From Labrenzia sp. 011 (lineage in GTDB: Bacteria > Pseudomonadota > Alphaproteobacteria > Rhizobiales > Stappiaceae), in contig NZ_QCYM01000012.1 of assembly GCF_003075075.1 (NCBI RefSeq), forward strand, positions 1 through 64,000: a stretch of DNA of 64,000 nucleotides, read 5' to 3'. Below are positions 43,817 through 52,900 of the stretch, piece after piece. The translations under genes were made by a program, and so were the position numbers. The notes below the pieces were generated by a model, which worked only from the letters and a program-made list of their open reading frames with translations, did not search any database and was not told the origin of the DNA. Position 1 is the stretch's first letter. Each line of letters opens with the position of its first letter.

Positions 43817-44947
43817 ATGAGCGAGCGTATCCGCGACTTCCTGCGACGACGTGAAGATGATGGCCCGTGTGTTGTCGTCGACCTGGACATCGTGCGCGAG
43901 AATTTCGAGGCCTTTGCCAAATCCTTGCCGGACACCTCCGTCTACTACGCCGTGAAAGCCAATCCGGCGCCCGAAATCCTGTCGCTGCTGGAAAGCCTCG
44001 GCTCCTCCTTCGACTGCGCCTCCGTCGGCGAAATCGAAATGGTTCTGGCGACTGGTGCGTCCGCGGACCGGATTTCCTACGGCAACACCATCAAGAAGGA
44101 GAAGGACATTGCGCGTGCCTATGCCCTTGGCGTCCGCCTCTTCGCCGTCGACTGTGTCGAGGAAGTCGAAAAAATCGCCCGTGTCGCAGCGGGCTCAAAA
44201 GTCTTCTGCCGCGTCCTGTGCGACGGTGCCGGGGCCGAATGGCCGCTCTCCCGAAAGTTCGGCTGCGATCCGCGCATGGCGCCCGACGTCCTGGAGCACG
44301 CCCACCGGCTCGGTCTCTTCGCCCATGGGGTCTCCTTCCACGTCGGCTCCCAGCAGGCCAACCTGCAAGCCTGGGATTTCGCTCTCGCCATGGCGGCGGG
44401 CGTCTTCCGGGAAATGGCGCTGCGCGGTATCGAGCTGAAAATGGTCAACATGGGCGGCGGATTTCCGACCCGCTACCTGAAGGACGTTCCGGGTGTGCCG
44501 AGCTACGGCGAAGCCATCTTCCACGCGCTCACCCAGCATTTCGGCAACCGTCTGCCGTCGACGATCATCGAGCCGGGCCGCGGCATGGTCGGCAATGCCG
44601 GCATGATCGAAGCTGAAGTTGTGCTGATTTCCAGGAAATCAGCCGACGACGACATCCGCTGGGTCTATCTGGACATCGGGATGTTCAACGGCCTGGCCGA
44701 GACCATGGACGAGGCAATCCGCTACCCGATCCGCACCCCGCGCGACGGCGACCGCACCACCCCCTGCGTGCTGGCCGGACCGACCTGCGACAGCGTCGAT
44801 GTTCTCTACGAGAAGACGCCCTACGAGTTGCCGGTCAGCCTGTCGATCGGCGACAAGGTGCTGATTGAGGCCTGCGGGGCCTATACCACCACCTATTCGA
44901 CGGTCGGCTTCAACGGCTTCGCGCCGCTGGCATCCTTCGTCATCTGA
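43817..44947 (+). CDS. Ornithine (or lysine/ornithine) decarboxylase, fold III PLP type
   Basis: Decarboxylates L-ornithine to putrescine, the substrate of the homospermidine synthase encoded downstream. The 376-aa alanine-racemase-fold enzyme has the PLP lysine in YYAVKANP (Lys47). SFHVGSQQ (His175), NMGGGFP and IIEPGRGMVG bind the phosphate, and the active-site Cys324 lies in GPTCDSVDV. This alphaproteobacterial subfamily often also accepts lysine. The ATG at 43817 follows AAAGGGG and starts the conserved N-terminus. The long leader probably contains a regulatory RNA. Confidence 0.93.
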   Translation: MSERIRDFLRRREDDGPCVVVDLDIVRENFEAFAKSLPDTSVYYAVKANPAPEILSLLESLGSSFDCASVGEIEMVLATGASADRISYGNTIKKEKDIARAYALGVRLFAVDCVEEVEKIARVAAGSKVFCRVLCDGAGAEWPLSRKFGCDPRMAPDVLEHAHRLGLFAHGVSFHVGSQQANLQAWDFALAMAAGVFREMALRGIELKMVNMGGGFPTRYLKDVPGVPSYGEAIFHALTQHFGNRLPSTIIEPGRGMVGNAGMIEAEVVLISRKSADDDIRWVYLDIGMFNGLAETMDEAIRYPIRTPRDGDRTTPCVLAGPTCDSVDVLYEKTPYELPVSLSIGDKVLIEACGAYTTTYSTVGFNGFAPLASFVI

Positions 44948-44957
44948 GGCGGCGGAG

Positions 44958-45509
44958 ATGATCGACATCGTGGAGGAGGCGCCGGTGCATGCCGGCGCCC
45001 GCGAGGCGCTGCTCGACCTCAGCTTCGGCGAGGGGCGCCGTGCCCGGACCTGCGAACGCCTGCGCGAAGGCCGCCTGCCGGTGTTCGCATTTGTGGCGCT
45101 GGACGAATCTGGCATGCTGGCCGGGACGGTGCGTCTGTGGTCCGTGGCGGACCGCGGCGGGGTTCAGACCCTGCTGCTCGGGCCACTGGCCGTCGATCCC
45201 GGGTGCCGGGGTCACAGGGTGGGCGACCGGTTGATGCGCCATGCGCTCAACCAGGCCGCTGTCCATGGCCACGGATCGGTGATCCTGGTCGGCGATCTGC
45301 CCTATTACGCCCGCTTCGGATTCGCTGATGGTCTCCTGGAGGATGTCACGCTTCCGGGACCCGTCGACCGGGACCGGCTCCTGGGGCTGGAATTCGTTTC
45401 CGGCCATCTGGCCGGTCTCGGCGGTCTGCTGACAGCAGCGGGCAATATTGACCCGGACGTCGCCTCCGCACCGCCTTCGAACGGCCTTTCCATACCGAAA
45501 GCCGCCTGA
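44958..45509 (+). CDS. GNAT-family N-acetyltransferase
   Basis: A 183-aa acetyltransferase of the YhbS-like type. LLLGPLAVDPGCRGHRVGDRLMRHAL contains the acetyl-CoA-binding R-x-x-G-x-G/D loop. ILVGDLPYYARFGFADG is the characteristic late motif. It starts 10 bp after the decarboxylase and is followed by the homospermidine synthase. A polyamine or amine substrate is therefore plausible by context but unproven. Confidence 0.9.
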   Translation: MIDIVEEAPVHAGAREALLDLSFGEGRRARTCERLREGRLPVFAFVALDESGMLAGTVRLWSVADRGGVQTLLLGPLAVDPGCRGHRVGDRLMRHALNQAAVHGHGSVILVGDLPYYARFGFADGLLEDVTLPGPVDRDRLLGLEFVSGHLAGLGGLLTAAGNIDPDVASAPPSNGLSIPKAA

Positions 45510-45575
45510 ACCCCTGAACGGTGGCGGCATTGCCGCTGCCGGTTGGGGGGCACCCCACTTCTGCATTCCCTTTGC

Positions 45576-45638
45576 GGTCCCGGCCCTGAGCCGGGACCCG
45601 TCGCGAGGTCCGGATAAAGGCCCCGGCTCAGGGCCGGG
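45576..45638. repeat. REP-like double palindrome
   Basis: A 17-bp segment (CCCGGCCCTGAGCCGGG, 45579-45595) is repeated perfectly in inverted orientation at 45622-45638. The left arm is itself a hairpin (GGTCCCGGC/GCCGGGACC with a CCTGA loop). The layout resembles REP/BIME elements. It may be dispersed elsewhere in the genome. Confidence 0.7.
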
Positions 45639-45868
45639 GCGGCCCAGGGGATCTGCCGGATTGAGGTGTTGCCGATCGGGGGATGCGGCTGCCCTGGCAC
45701 ACCGAAGGTCCCGGGGAAACAATCCCAAGCTTGAAATTCCGGTGAAAAGCGGTCACACCTGGGTATGGGCGCAATAAGTGCGCTTTTTGTGCAAGGGATA
45801 TTCCCGCCGGGCCGGATCCGTGAGTAGGGCGTCGGGCGGTGGAACAGGAATTGATTGGAGAGAACAAC

Positions 45869-47749
45869 ATGACCGACGAGACCAACGGCGGCGCACCGAA
45901 ACAGGCGGCGAAAACGACGACACCGGAACCTGCCCGCAAACCGGCCGGAAGGACAGTGGCCAAATCCGCTGCCGCGAAACCTGTCGCTGCCGGATCCTCG
46001 TCTGCAAAACCCGCGCGGACGGCGAAAAGCGCAACGACCCGGGCGGCTGCAAAACCCTCCGCGCGAAAGCCGGCTGCGACCAAGGCACAGGCGGCCAGGC
46101 CGGCGACGACCAAACCGGCGGCGAGCAAACCTGCCGCGGCAAAACAGACCGCGGCGGCTGCAAGCAAAACCGTAGCCGAAAAGACGGTTGCCGTAAAACC
46201 GGCTCCCAAAGCTCCGGCAAAACCGGCTGCCGCCAAAAAGGCGCCCCGCCGAAAAGCCCAAACCGCAAAATCGCCGGCTCCGAAGACCGCCGCCCGCAAG
46301 GCAAGTGCTCCGTCAAGCGCAAAAGACCCGCAGATTCACGGCACCATTACCGGCCCGGTTGTGATGATCGGACTGGGGTCCATCGGCAAGGGTACGCTGC
46401 CCCTGATCGAGCGGCATTTCGAATTCGACAAGTCGCGCGTCACGGTGATCGATCCGGTCGACACAGACGCGAAGCTGGTGACCGACAGGGGATACAGGTT
46501 CGAGAAAGTCGCTCTGACACCGGAGAACCACAGGGACGTGTTGACGCCGCTTCTCACCGAGGGTGAAGGGCAGGGTTTTGTCGTCAACCTGTCCGTGGAC
46601 ACCTCGTCGCTCGACCTGATGAAACTGTGCCGCAAGCTCGGTGTTCTTTATATCGACACGGTCATCGAGCCATGGCCGGGCTTCTATTTCGACGACAAGG
46701 CGTCTGCCGCCGACCGCACCAACTACGCGCTGCGCGAAAGCGTGCGCCGGGAAAAGAAGAAGAAACCGGGCGGCACGACAGCGGTTTCCTGCTGCGGCGC
46801 CAATCCGGGCATGGTCTCCTGGCTGGTCAAGCAGGCGCTGGTCGATGTCGCCACGGAAACCGGGGTGAAGTTCAAGGAGCCGAAGTCCCGCAAGGACTGG
46901 GCGAAACTGATGAAGAAGACGGGGGTCAAGGGCATCCATATTGCCGAGCGCGACACCCAGCGGGCGAAGGCGCCCAAACCGGCCGGGGAATTCTGGAACA
47001 CCTGGTCCGTGGAGGGGTTTCTCTCCGAAGGGTTCCAGCCTGCCGAACTCGGCTGGGGCACTCACGAAAAATGGAAACCGGCCAATGCCAGGCAGCAGAA
47101 GAAGGGCTGCAAGGCGGCGATCTATCTGGAGCAGCCCGGTGCCAATACACGGGTGCGAACCTGGTGCCCGACCCCGGGCCCCCAGTACGGCTTCCTCGTG
47201 ACCCACAACGAGGCGATTTCCATCGCCGACTATTTCACGGTTCAGGACGGCAAGAAGGTGGCCTTCCGGCCGACCTGTCACTACGCCTATCATCCGGCCA
47301 ATGTGGCGGTCCTGTCCCTGCACGAGCTGTTCGGCTCTGCCGGCAAGGTGCAGGACAAGCTGCATGTTCTGGAGGAAAGTGAACTTCAGGACGGGGCCGA
47401 CGAACTGGGCGTGCTGCTCTACGGCCACAGGAAGAACGCCTACTGGTACGGCTCCCAGCTTTCGGTTGAGGAAGCCCGCAAGCTTGCCCCCCACCAGAAC
47501 GCCACCGGCCTGCAGGTGACCTCCGCGGTCATCGCCGGCATGGTCTGGGCGCTGGAAAACCCGGACTCGGGCATCGTGGAAACCGATGAGATGGATTATC
47601 GCCGCTGCCTGGAAATCCAGCGGCCGTATCTGGGGCCGGTCAGGGGCACCTACACCGACTGGACACCGCTGGAAGGCCGCCCGGGCTTTTACAAGGAAGA
47701 CCTCGACACGAAGGACCCGTGGCAGTTCCGGAACATTCTGGTGCGGTGA
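45869..47749 (+). CDS. hss: Homospermidine synthase with a histone-H1-like N-terminal extension
   Basis: Forms homospermidine from two putrescines in an NAD-dependent reaction. The catalytic part begins near residue 153 with IHGTITGPVVMIGLGSIGKGTLPLIERHF (Rossmann). It includes VSCCGANPGMVSWL and CHYAYHPANVAVLSL and ends LDTKDPWQFRNILVR, as in standard rhizobial enzymes of about 480 aa. This product has 626 aa. The extra ~150 N-terminal residues are an Ala/Lys/Pro/Thr tract with repeated AAKP- and KPAA-type units, like the basic tails of H1-like or AlgP-like proteins. ATG 45869 has GGAG eight bases upstream. The tail is in frame and uninterrupted. Its role could be nucleoid association or oligomerisation. 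Confidence 0.92.
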   Translation: MTDETNGGAPKQAAKTTTPEPARKPAGRTVAKSAAAKPVAAGSSSAKPARTAKSATTRAAAKPSARKPAATKAQAARPATTKPAASKPAAAKQTAAAASKTVAEKTVAVKPAPKAPAKPAAAKKAPRRKAQTAKSPAPKTAARKASAPSSAKDPQIHGTITGPVVMIGLGSIGKGTLPLIERHFEFDKSRVTVIDPVDTDAKLVTDRGYRFEKVALTPENHRDVLTPLLTEGEGQGFVVNLSVDTSSLDLMKLCRKLGVLYIDTVIEPWPGFYFDDKASAADRTNYALRESVRREKKKKPGGTTAVSCCGANPGMVSWLVKQALVDVATETGVKFKEPKSRKDWAKLMKKTGVKGIHIAERDTQRAKAPKPAGEFWNTWSVEGFLSEGFQPAELGWGTHEKWKPANARQQKKGCKAAIYLEQPGANTRVRTWCPTPGPQYGFLVTHNEAISIADYFTVQDGKKVAFRPTCHYAYHPANVAVLSLHELFGSAGKVQDKLHVLEESELQDGADELGVLLYGHRKNAYWYGSQLSVEEARKLAPHQNATGLQVTSAVIAGMVWALENPDSGIVETDEMDYRRCLEIQRPYLGPVRGTYTDWTPLEGRPGFYKEDLDTKDPWQFRNILVR

Positions 47750-47783
47750 CGGGGCTGATCGCACTCACGGGAGTATTGGAGAA

Positions 47784-47809
47784 ACGCCGCTGGAGGAGTC
47801 CAGCGGCGT
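47784..47809 (+). terminator. Hairpin after the homospermidine synthase gene
   Basis: ACGCCGCTGGA and TCCAGCGGCGT form a perfect 11-bp stem with a GGAG loop about 35 bp past the stop. No T run follows, so it is only a possible terminator. Confidence 0.5.
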
Positions 47810-47905
47810 CAGACTGCTGACAGACCCCTGGCGTTAGCCGGGGATTTCAGACTGATGACAAACCCGCGATCCTGTCCGTTCAGACAGGCGCGACTCCGCT
47901 CCGGT

Positions 47906-48556
47906 CTAGCGGCGTCGGCCGGACGAGGCGGTAATCGGATAGAGAACCGTCTTGGGAGCATTGCCGATACCGTAAAGCACTTGCTTGCGATGCAGGTCCA
48001 GTTGCAGCGACACGTTGCGAGATGCATCGAACAGATAGACCGACCACTCGTCGCGCGCCTGCTCATGGAAACGGAAGTTGACCCGACCCTGAGTGTCGGC
48101 TTCCTGCCATTGCCCATTCCCGGTGCTGGTGAAACTTCCCCCGGGATAGACGATCCGTGCAACGGAATACCCGTTTACAGCATTGGAGGCGGGCTGGGCG
48201 CGTTTGGTGGATACGGGGGCCTGTGTATGGAGGCCGGGGCCGTTACAGGTGCGCAGGATCGTCGCGTAAGGGGATTGCGAACACATGATGCCGCCCCACT
48301 GAAACCCGGTCTGGCCATTGCGATAGCGGATCTTGAACCACTCGTATCCGTTCATCATGGTGCCGGTGCCGTTCAAAATGAGAATCTGATCGCCTTCGCG
48401 AAGACTGCCCACCTGCCGGTATTTCATGCCGGGCCCGCTTCGAACCTTGCCGCCATAGGAAAACCCCGGTTGCGGGAAGTCCACGTCGGGAGAGGCATGA
48501 ACGGGAGATGAAAAAGCCATCAGAGCGATTAGAAGGAAACCTGAAAAAACACGCAT
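47906..48556 (-). CDS. Exported SH3-domain protein
   Basis: A 216-aa secreted protein. The signal peptide is MRVFSGFLLIALMAFSSPVHASPDVDF (cut after VHA). Residues of about 33-85 resemble a bacterial SH3 domain: KVRSGPGMKYRQVGSLREGDQILILNGTGTMMNGYEWFKIRYRNGQTGFQWGG, with a cysteine pair nearby (MCSQ...RTCNG). The C-terminal half is a separate all-beta-looking region of unknown family. It could act at the cell wall. The start is supported by GGAG five bases upstream. No operon partner is obvious. Confidence 0.82.
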   Translation of the reverse strand: MRVFSGFLLIALMAFSSPVHASPDVDFPQPGFSYGGKVRSGPGMKYRQVGSLREGDQILILNGTGTMMNGYEWFKIRYRNGQTGFQWGGIMCSQSPYATILRTCNGPGLHTQAPVSTKRAQPASNAVNGYSVARIVYPGGSFTSTGNGQWQEADTQGRVNFRFHEQARDEWSVYLFDASRNVSLQLDLHRKQVLYGIGNAPKTVLYPITASSGRRR

Positions 48557-48750
48557 GGAAACTCCATAATTGTAATTGCCGGAATGCAGATCGTCTGGAA
48601 CCCTGAAGACAGTCCGGCTGACCAAACGTCAGTTACAGCGTCCAGCATGAATGGGAGATGAACCGCTGCGCACGCCATGGCATGTCTTCCAATGGGTACC
48701 GGGAGTCGGGGCAGGTCGGTGCATCGGCCGTAATCTCCAGCCGAACCGGC

Positions 48751-50568
48751 TCAAGCAACGACGAGCCGCACCACATGCAGCGGTTCCGCCTTGCCTTTCA
48801 CACTCTGCGGTCCGATCGGTTGCAGAGGAAACTCGGGACCAAGCCTGCGGGTGATTTCTTCGGAGGCGAGAATGATCACCTCTGCCGTGTCGTCGATTTC
48901 CTTGCCGAGGCTTTCCAGCCTTGAGGCGGCGTTCACCGTGTCGCCGATGACCGTGTAGTTGACCCGCTCGGGGGCGCCGATGTCACCGACGACGAGGGGG
49001 CCGACATGAAGGCCGATGCGGATGCGGACGGGGGCCTCGCCGCGGGCGATGCGGGCCAGATTGTCCGCGTGGATGGCTTTCGCCATGCCGAGGGCTGCGC
49101 GGGCGGCGGGTTCTGCCGGATTGTCGAGCTGCTCCGGAGCACCCCAGAAAGCCATGACGCTGTCGCCGATGTATTTGTCGATGGTGCCGCCCTGCCGGGT
49201 GATTTCCGCGCCGAGCAGGGACAGGTGGTGGTTGACGAAGTCGGCGGTCTGCGTCGCCGACATGCCTTCGGAGGCGGAGGTGAAGCCGGCGATGTCGGTG
49301 AACAGCACCGCCACCTCGCGCACCTCCGGCGGCGCGTCTGCGCGCCCTTCGCGCAAGAGCTTCTGGACGAGTGTCCGGGGGACATAGCGACTGAACGCCT
49401 TGAGGCCGGCGACCATCGAATTGATGCCGCCCGAGAGGTCGTCGAGTTCCCGAATGACGCTGCCGGGAAGCGGCTCGACGGCCTCCAGGTTCAGATTCGC
49501 CACATGCGTGGCCGCCGTAGACGCGCGCTGAACGGGCCGGGCGATGCGCCGGGCCAGAAGCGCGGCGCCGATCAGGGACAGCAGAAGGAGGCCGGCTCCG
49601 GCAATGATCGCGACCATCAGATCCTTGAGCGGCTGGTCAAGATAGCTTGCGGGGAAATGCACGCCGATGCGGGCGGGCAGGCCCATTAGCTTTGCGGTCT
49701 TCTGCTCGATGACGACAAAGCGCCTTTCGCCGTTCTCGTCGTAGCCGTGAAGAAGATCCAGGTCCGCGGCAATTTCGAACTCCCTGTTGTCGAGTTTCTC
49801 CATGTCTTCAAACGTCGCCAGGAATGCGTCCGGCATCCGGCTGACGTGGAGCAGGGGTGTCTGGGCGCTCAGTTCGTCGAATCTTTCATGCAGATCCTCA
49901 TGGGCAATGATCTCGTTGCTGCCCTGCTTCATCAGGAAGACGGAAATGTCGTCAGTGGAAATATACCAGGCAATCTCGGACATCCTGTCGAGGGACATGC
50001 CGATCAGCAGACTGCCCCGATAGGCCTGACCTTCGTAAAGCGGCTGGACGTAGACGAAATAGGTGTGCTGGCGCTCCGGAATGAAAAGCGCATCGCTCCA
50101 GAAGGGCTCCGGGGTGCCTGCGGCTTGTTCCGTGAGGGGCAGCAGGATCGGGATGTCAGCCGCAAGGTCGATATCGCCGCCCAGCAATGTGCCGTCTGCG
50201 TCGCCGCGGTCCACGTCGACGCCTTTCCCGGTCTCGTCGACCAGCGCGAGAAAGGAGACCTGTTCCGTCGGGGCAAGAGCCCCGTAGAGAAAGCTTTCCA
50301 TCAGCTGCGGAGCATCGAAGGCGAGTTGTTTCTGCTGCCAGGCGAGTCTGGTGTAATCAGCGGTTTCCGTGACTGCATGCAGCTGTTCCACGAAGGCGGT
50401 TTCCGCGGAATCCATGCCCAGATCGACGATTTCCCCGCCAAGCTGACGGATGATCTGTTCGGAGGTCACTGCCTGGATGATCAGGATCGCCATGGCGGTC
50501 ATCAGCACGAAGCTTCCGATGACGGTTGCCAGCGTCGGCGTGATGAAGAGCTTTTTGCGCTTTGGCAC
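48751..50568 (-). CDS. Membrane class III adenylate/guanylate cyclase with sensor domain
   Basis: A 605-aa signalling enzyme that would make cAMP or cGMP. A short basic N-terminus leads to membrane helix 1 (about 11-33). A periplasmic Cache-like sensor of about 280 residues follows, then helix 2 (about 315-340) and a HAMP-like linker. The catalytic domain starts with VAVLFTDIAGFTSASEGMSA, whose first metal-binding Asp is in the FTDIAGF motif. GTIDKYIGDSVMAFWGAP (second Asp) and VNYTVIGDTVNAASRLE follow. I chose GTG 50568 because the preceding residues read as non-conserved sequence. The sensed ligand is unknown. The gene stands alone. Confidence 0.9.
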   Translation of the reverse strand: MPKRKKLFITPTLATVIGSFVLMTAMAILIIQAVTSEQIIRQLGGEIVDLGMDSAETAFVEQLHAVTETADYTRLAWQQKQLAFDAPQLMESFLYGALAPTEQVSFLALVDETGKGVDVDRGDADGTLLGGDIDLAADIPILLPLTEQAAGTPEPFWSDALFIPERQHTYFVYVQPLYEGQAYRGSLLIGMSLDRMSEIAWYISTDDISVFLMKQGSNEIIAHEDLHERFDELSAQTPLLHVSRMPDAFLATFEDMEKLDNREFEIAADLDLLHGYDENGERRFVVIEQKTAKLMGLPARIGVHFPASYLDQPLKDLMVAIIAGAGLLLLSLIGAALLARRIARPVQRASTAATHVANLNLEAVEPLPGSVIRELDDLSGGINSMVAGLKAFSRYVPRTLVQKLLREGRADAPPEVREVAVLFTDIAGFTSASEGMSATQTADFVNHHLSLLGAEITRQGGTIDKYIGDSVMAFWGAPEQLDNPAEPAARAALGMAKAIHADNLARIARGEAPVRIRIGLHVGPLVVGDIGAPERVNYTVIGDTVNAASRLESLGKEIDDTAEVIILASEEITRRLGPEFPLQPIGPQSVKGKAEPLHVVRLVVA

Positions 50569-51055
50569 GTTTTCTTTCCGTGTGTCAGTCTTACGTCCCG
50601 TGCGGCCCTGAACGACCGGGCCTGAATCGGCCTTGAGGGCCCCGACTATATCGCAACCCTGTCCGGATTCCCGGCATGTCTTCACGATGGCATCCGCTAC
50701 CGGGCAGCGCGACTCGCATGCATCCTGCCTGTTCCGAAACGAAAGGTCGATCCGGGGAGGGGCAACCGGTCAAATCCGAAGGACATGGAAAAGGCTTCAC
50801 CGCGTGTCGTCGCCGTGCCTGACCGGGCAGGAAGCCCGCTGCGCGCACGTTCCTGACGGGTTTCGCCGTTTCCCATGCCATTTCGTCTGCATTTATGAGT
50901 TCACACTCTAGCGGAACCCGCCAGGTTGACTCAACGTTTTCAGGGATTTGTGCCGTATCGGGCGTCGAAAAATCAATTATTGCTAACTTTCTGATATTGT
51001 TAAGTTATATTCGTTGAAATGGTCGGGAATCACTTCTGAAATCCAGGGTTGATGA
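50569..51055. other. Gene-free region between the cyclase and the first binding-protein gene
   Basis: These 487 bp separate divergent genes. No RNA gene, terminator or repeat was recognised. From about 50970 it is AT-rich (TGATATTGTTAAGTTATATT) and probably holds the promoter of the gene at 51056. Confidence 0.45.
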
Positions 51056-51808
51056 ATGTCTCTTGTTCGCTTCCGCTTCCTGTTGCCGCTTCTCGTATTG
51101 ACCGCCGCCGCTTTTCCGGCCCGGGCGGACGAGATGCTGCTGGCAACGAATGATCTGTCCTCGCGGCGGATATCGGCATCCGAGAGCAAGGCCGGTCCGG
51201 ATGTGGATTTTCTCCGGGAGATCGCCCGGCGCAGCGATGCGGACCTCAAGGTCGCCCAGATGCCGCTGGGCAGGGGACTGGCGTCCATGCAAAGCGGTGC
51301 CGTCGATGTCATGGCTGGCCTGTCCTACCGGGATGAACAGGCAAGATACATCGTCTATACGGACACGCCCTATTCCCGATGCAGCACGGCATTCTACACG
51401 CTGAACGGACAGTCGAAGGAGATCCGCGACTACAGGGACCTTTCCGGACGCCAGATCGGCTATGTGCTGCATTCGACCTATTTCGACCGGTTCGACAAGG
51501 ACGGCAACCTGAACAAGGTGGGGGTGCCCGAAGAGCAGACCCTTATCGACATGCTGCTGAAACGCAGAATTTCCGTCATGATCGGAACGGACTGCCAGGT
51601 TGACTATCATCTCAGGCATCTGGGGCTGACGTCGACGATCGAGAAGGCGCCGTACGGCCCCGGGAACGCGGTGGTCCTGTTTCTCGGGGTCTCGAAGAAA
51701 TCCGCGTGGGCGCAGCGGATCGGAGCATTGAACAGGATCATCAGGGACCTGGTCGACGAAGGCTATGTCGAAAGAATAGGCCGGGAATTTTACCGGACGC
51801 CCTCATAG
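51056..51808 (+). CDS. Periplasmic solute-binding family 3-type protein
   Basis: A 250-aa exported protein with signal peptide RFRFLLPLLVLTAAAFPARADE (cut after ARA). The mature part resembles family 3 amino acid binding proteins: VDFLREIARRSDADLKVAQMPLGRGLASMQSGAVDVMAGLSYRDEQARYI followed by DYRDLSGRQIGYVLHSTYFDRFD. No ABC permease or ATPase genes lie nearby, so it is an orphan. It may serve a sensor or a distant transporter. A second protein of the same type lies 184 bp downstream. Confidence 0.85.
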   Translation: MSLVRFRFLLPLLVLTAAAFPARADEMLLATNDLSSRRISASESKAGPDVDFLREIARRSDADLKVAQMPLGRGLASMQSGAVDVMAGLSYRDEQARYIVYTDTPYSRCSTAFYTLNGQSKEIRDYRDLSGRQIGYVLHSTYFDRFDKDGNLNKVGVPEEQTLIDMLLKRRISVMIGTDCQVDYHLRHLGLTSTIEKAPYGPGNAVVLFLGVSKKSAWAQRIGALNRIIRDLVDEGYVERIGREFYRTPS

Positions 51809-51992
51809 GTCAGGGCCTGCCCCTGTCTTCGGTGCATCAACCGGACCATTGTCATTTTCTACAGGCGCAATGCCGACAGGTTGCATTGCGCCGACAAACT
51901 CCCCTAGGGTCACTTTCAAGCCCTTCCGTTTTTCAGTCGGGAAGGGTCGCAAGTCCGAACATGCGGACAGTCATGGAAGATCGGGAGGGTAA

Positions 51993-52736
51993 ATGCACCG
52001 GCTATTGGTCTGTGCCGTGTGGGGCATTCTGATATCCGCCGGCTGTGCGTCCGCGCAGGAAAGACTGCGTTTCTCGAGCTTCAATGCACCAAACCTTACT
52101 CCGGTCGCGCTGGAAATTCTCTCCAACGCCTATGCGACACTTGGCATCCGCATCGAGACGGTCGTTTCAAATCCGCGCCGGGCTCTTCTCGATGCGGCGT
52201 CAGGGAAAACCGATGGCGAACTCGTGCGTGTGGTGGGGACCGCAGAACGTCACGACACCCTGATCCGGGTGGACGTGCCCGTCATGGTCGCGCGGATATT
52301 CGCCTATACCCGCAACGGGCAATTGCAGGGGCAGTCCCTTTCCGAACTCAAGTATCTCAGGGCCGGACATGTGAGCGGTGCCCGTTTCGCCGGTGAGATG
52401 GCCGAAGGGTTTTCCGAAGTCTGGACGGCGGAAACCCCCGGGCAGCTATTCGAGATGCTGATCCGGGACCGCATCGACGTGGTCATCATCGGGGAAAGCA
52501 CCGGCAAGCGTCTGATCGGGGAAATGGGATTGACCGATGTGTTTCCGCTTCAGCACTCGCTCAAGGAAATCGCCTTCTATCATTTCCTGCATGTCAGGCA
52601 CGCCGAGCTGGTTCCCCTGATCGAGGATGCTCTCAGGCAGGGAACGCCGGACAGGGACGGGGACGAGCGGGATGACTCGAGCCGGTGGAAACCCTCGACG
52701 AGGGAGCTGACCCTGCGCGAACGCGGGCTGAGCTGA
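51993..52736 (+). CDS. Second orphan solute-binding-like periplasmic protein
   Basis: A 247-aa exported protein. Signal peptide: MHRLLVCAVWGILISAGCASAQ. The mature region has the family 3-like start LRFSSFNAPNLTPVALEILSNAYATLGIRIETVVSNPRRALLDAASGKTDGELVRV and later MLIRDRIDVVIIGESTGKRL. The cysteine in the signal (AGCAS) could also mark a lipobox. Like its neighbour it has no transporter subunits nearby. The C-terminus is charged and probably disordered. Confidence 0.82.
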   Translation: MHRLLVCAVWGILISAGCASAQERLRFSSFNAPNLTPVALEILSNAYATLGIRIETVVSNPRRALLDAASGKTDGELVRVVGTAERHDTLIRVDVPVMVARIFAYTRNGQLQGQSLSELKYLRAGHVSGARFAGEMAEGFSEVWTAETPGQLFEMLIRDRIDVVIIGESTGKRLIGEMGLTDVFPLQHSLKEIAFYHFLHVRHAELVPLIEDALRQGTPDRDGDERDDSSRWKPSTRELTLRERGLS

Positions 52737-52900
52737 CCGGATTTTCAATTCGCCAATCTGCTTCCAGGAAGCGTCGGGAGGGCCGGGGACCTCGGGCGCC
52801 GACGCCTGCGTGCAGCTTGCCGCCGTCCGCGCGTCACGAAAAAGCTCGACGCCCATCTCCTTGAGGATTAGAAGGGCGAAAAACGCATCCGGGAGGAGCC

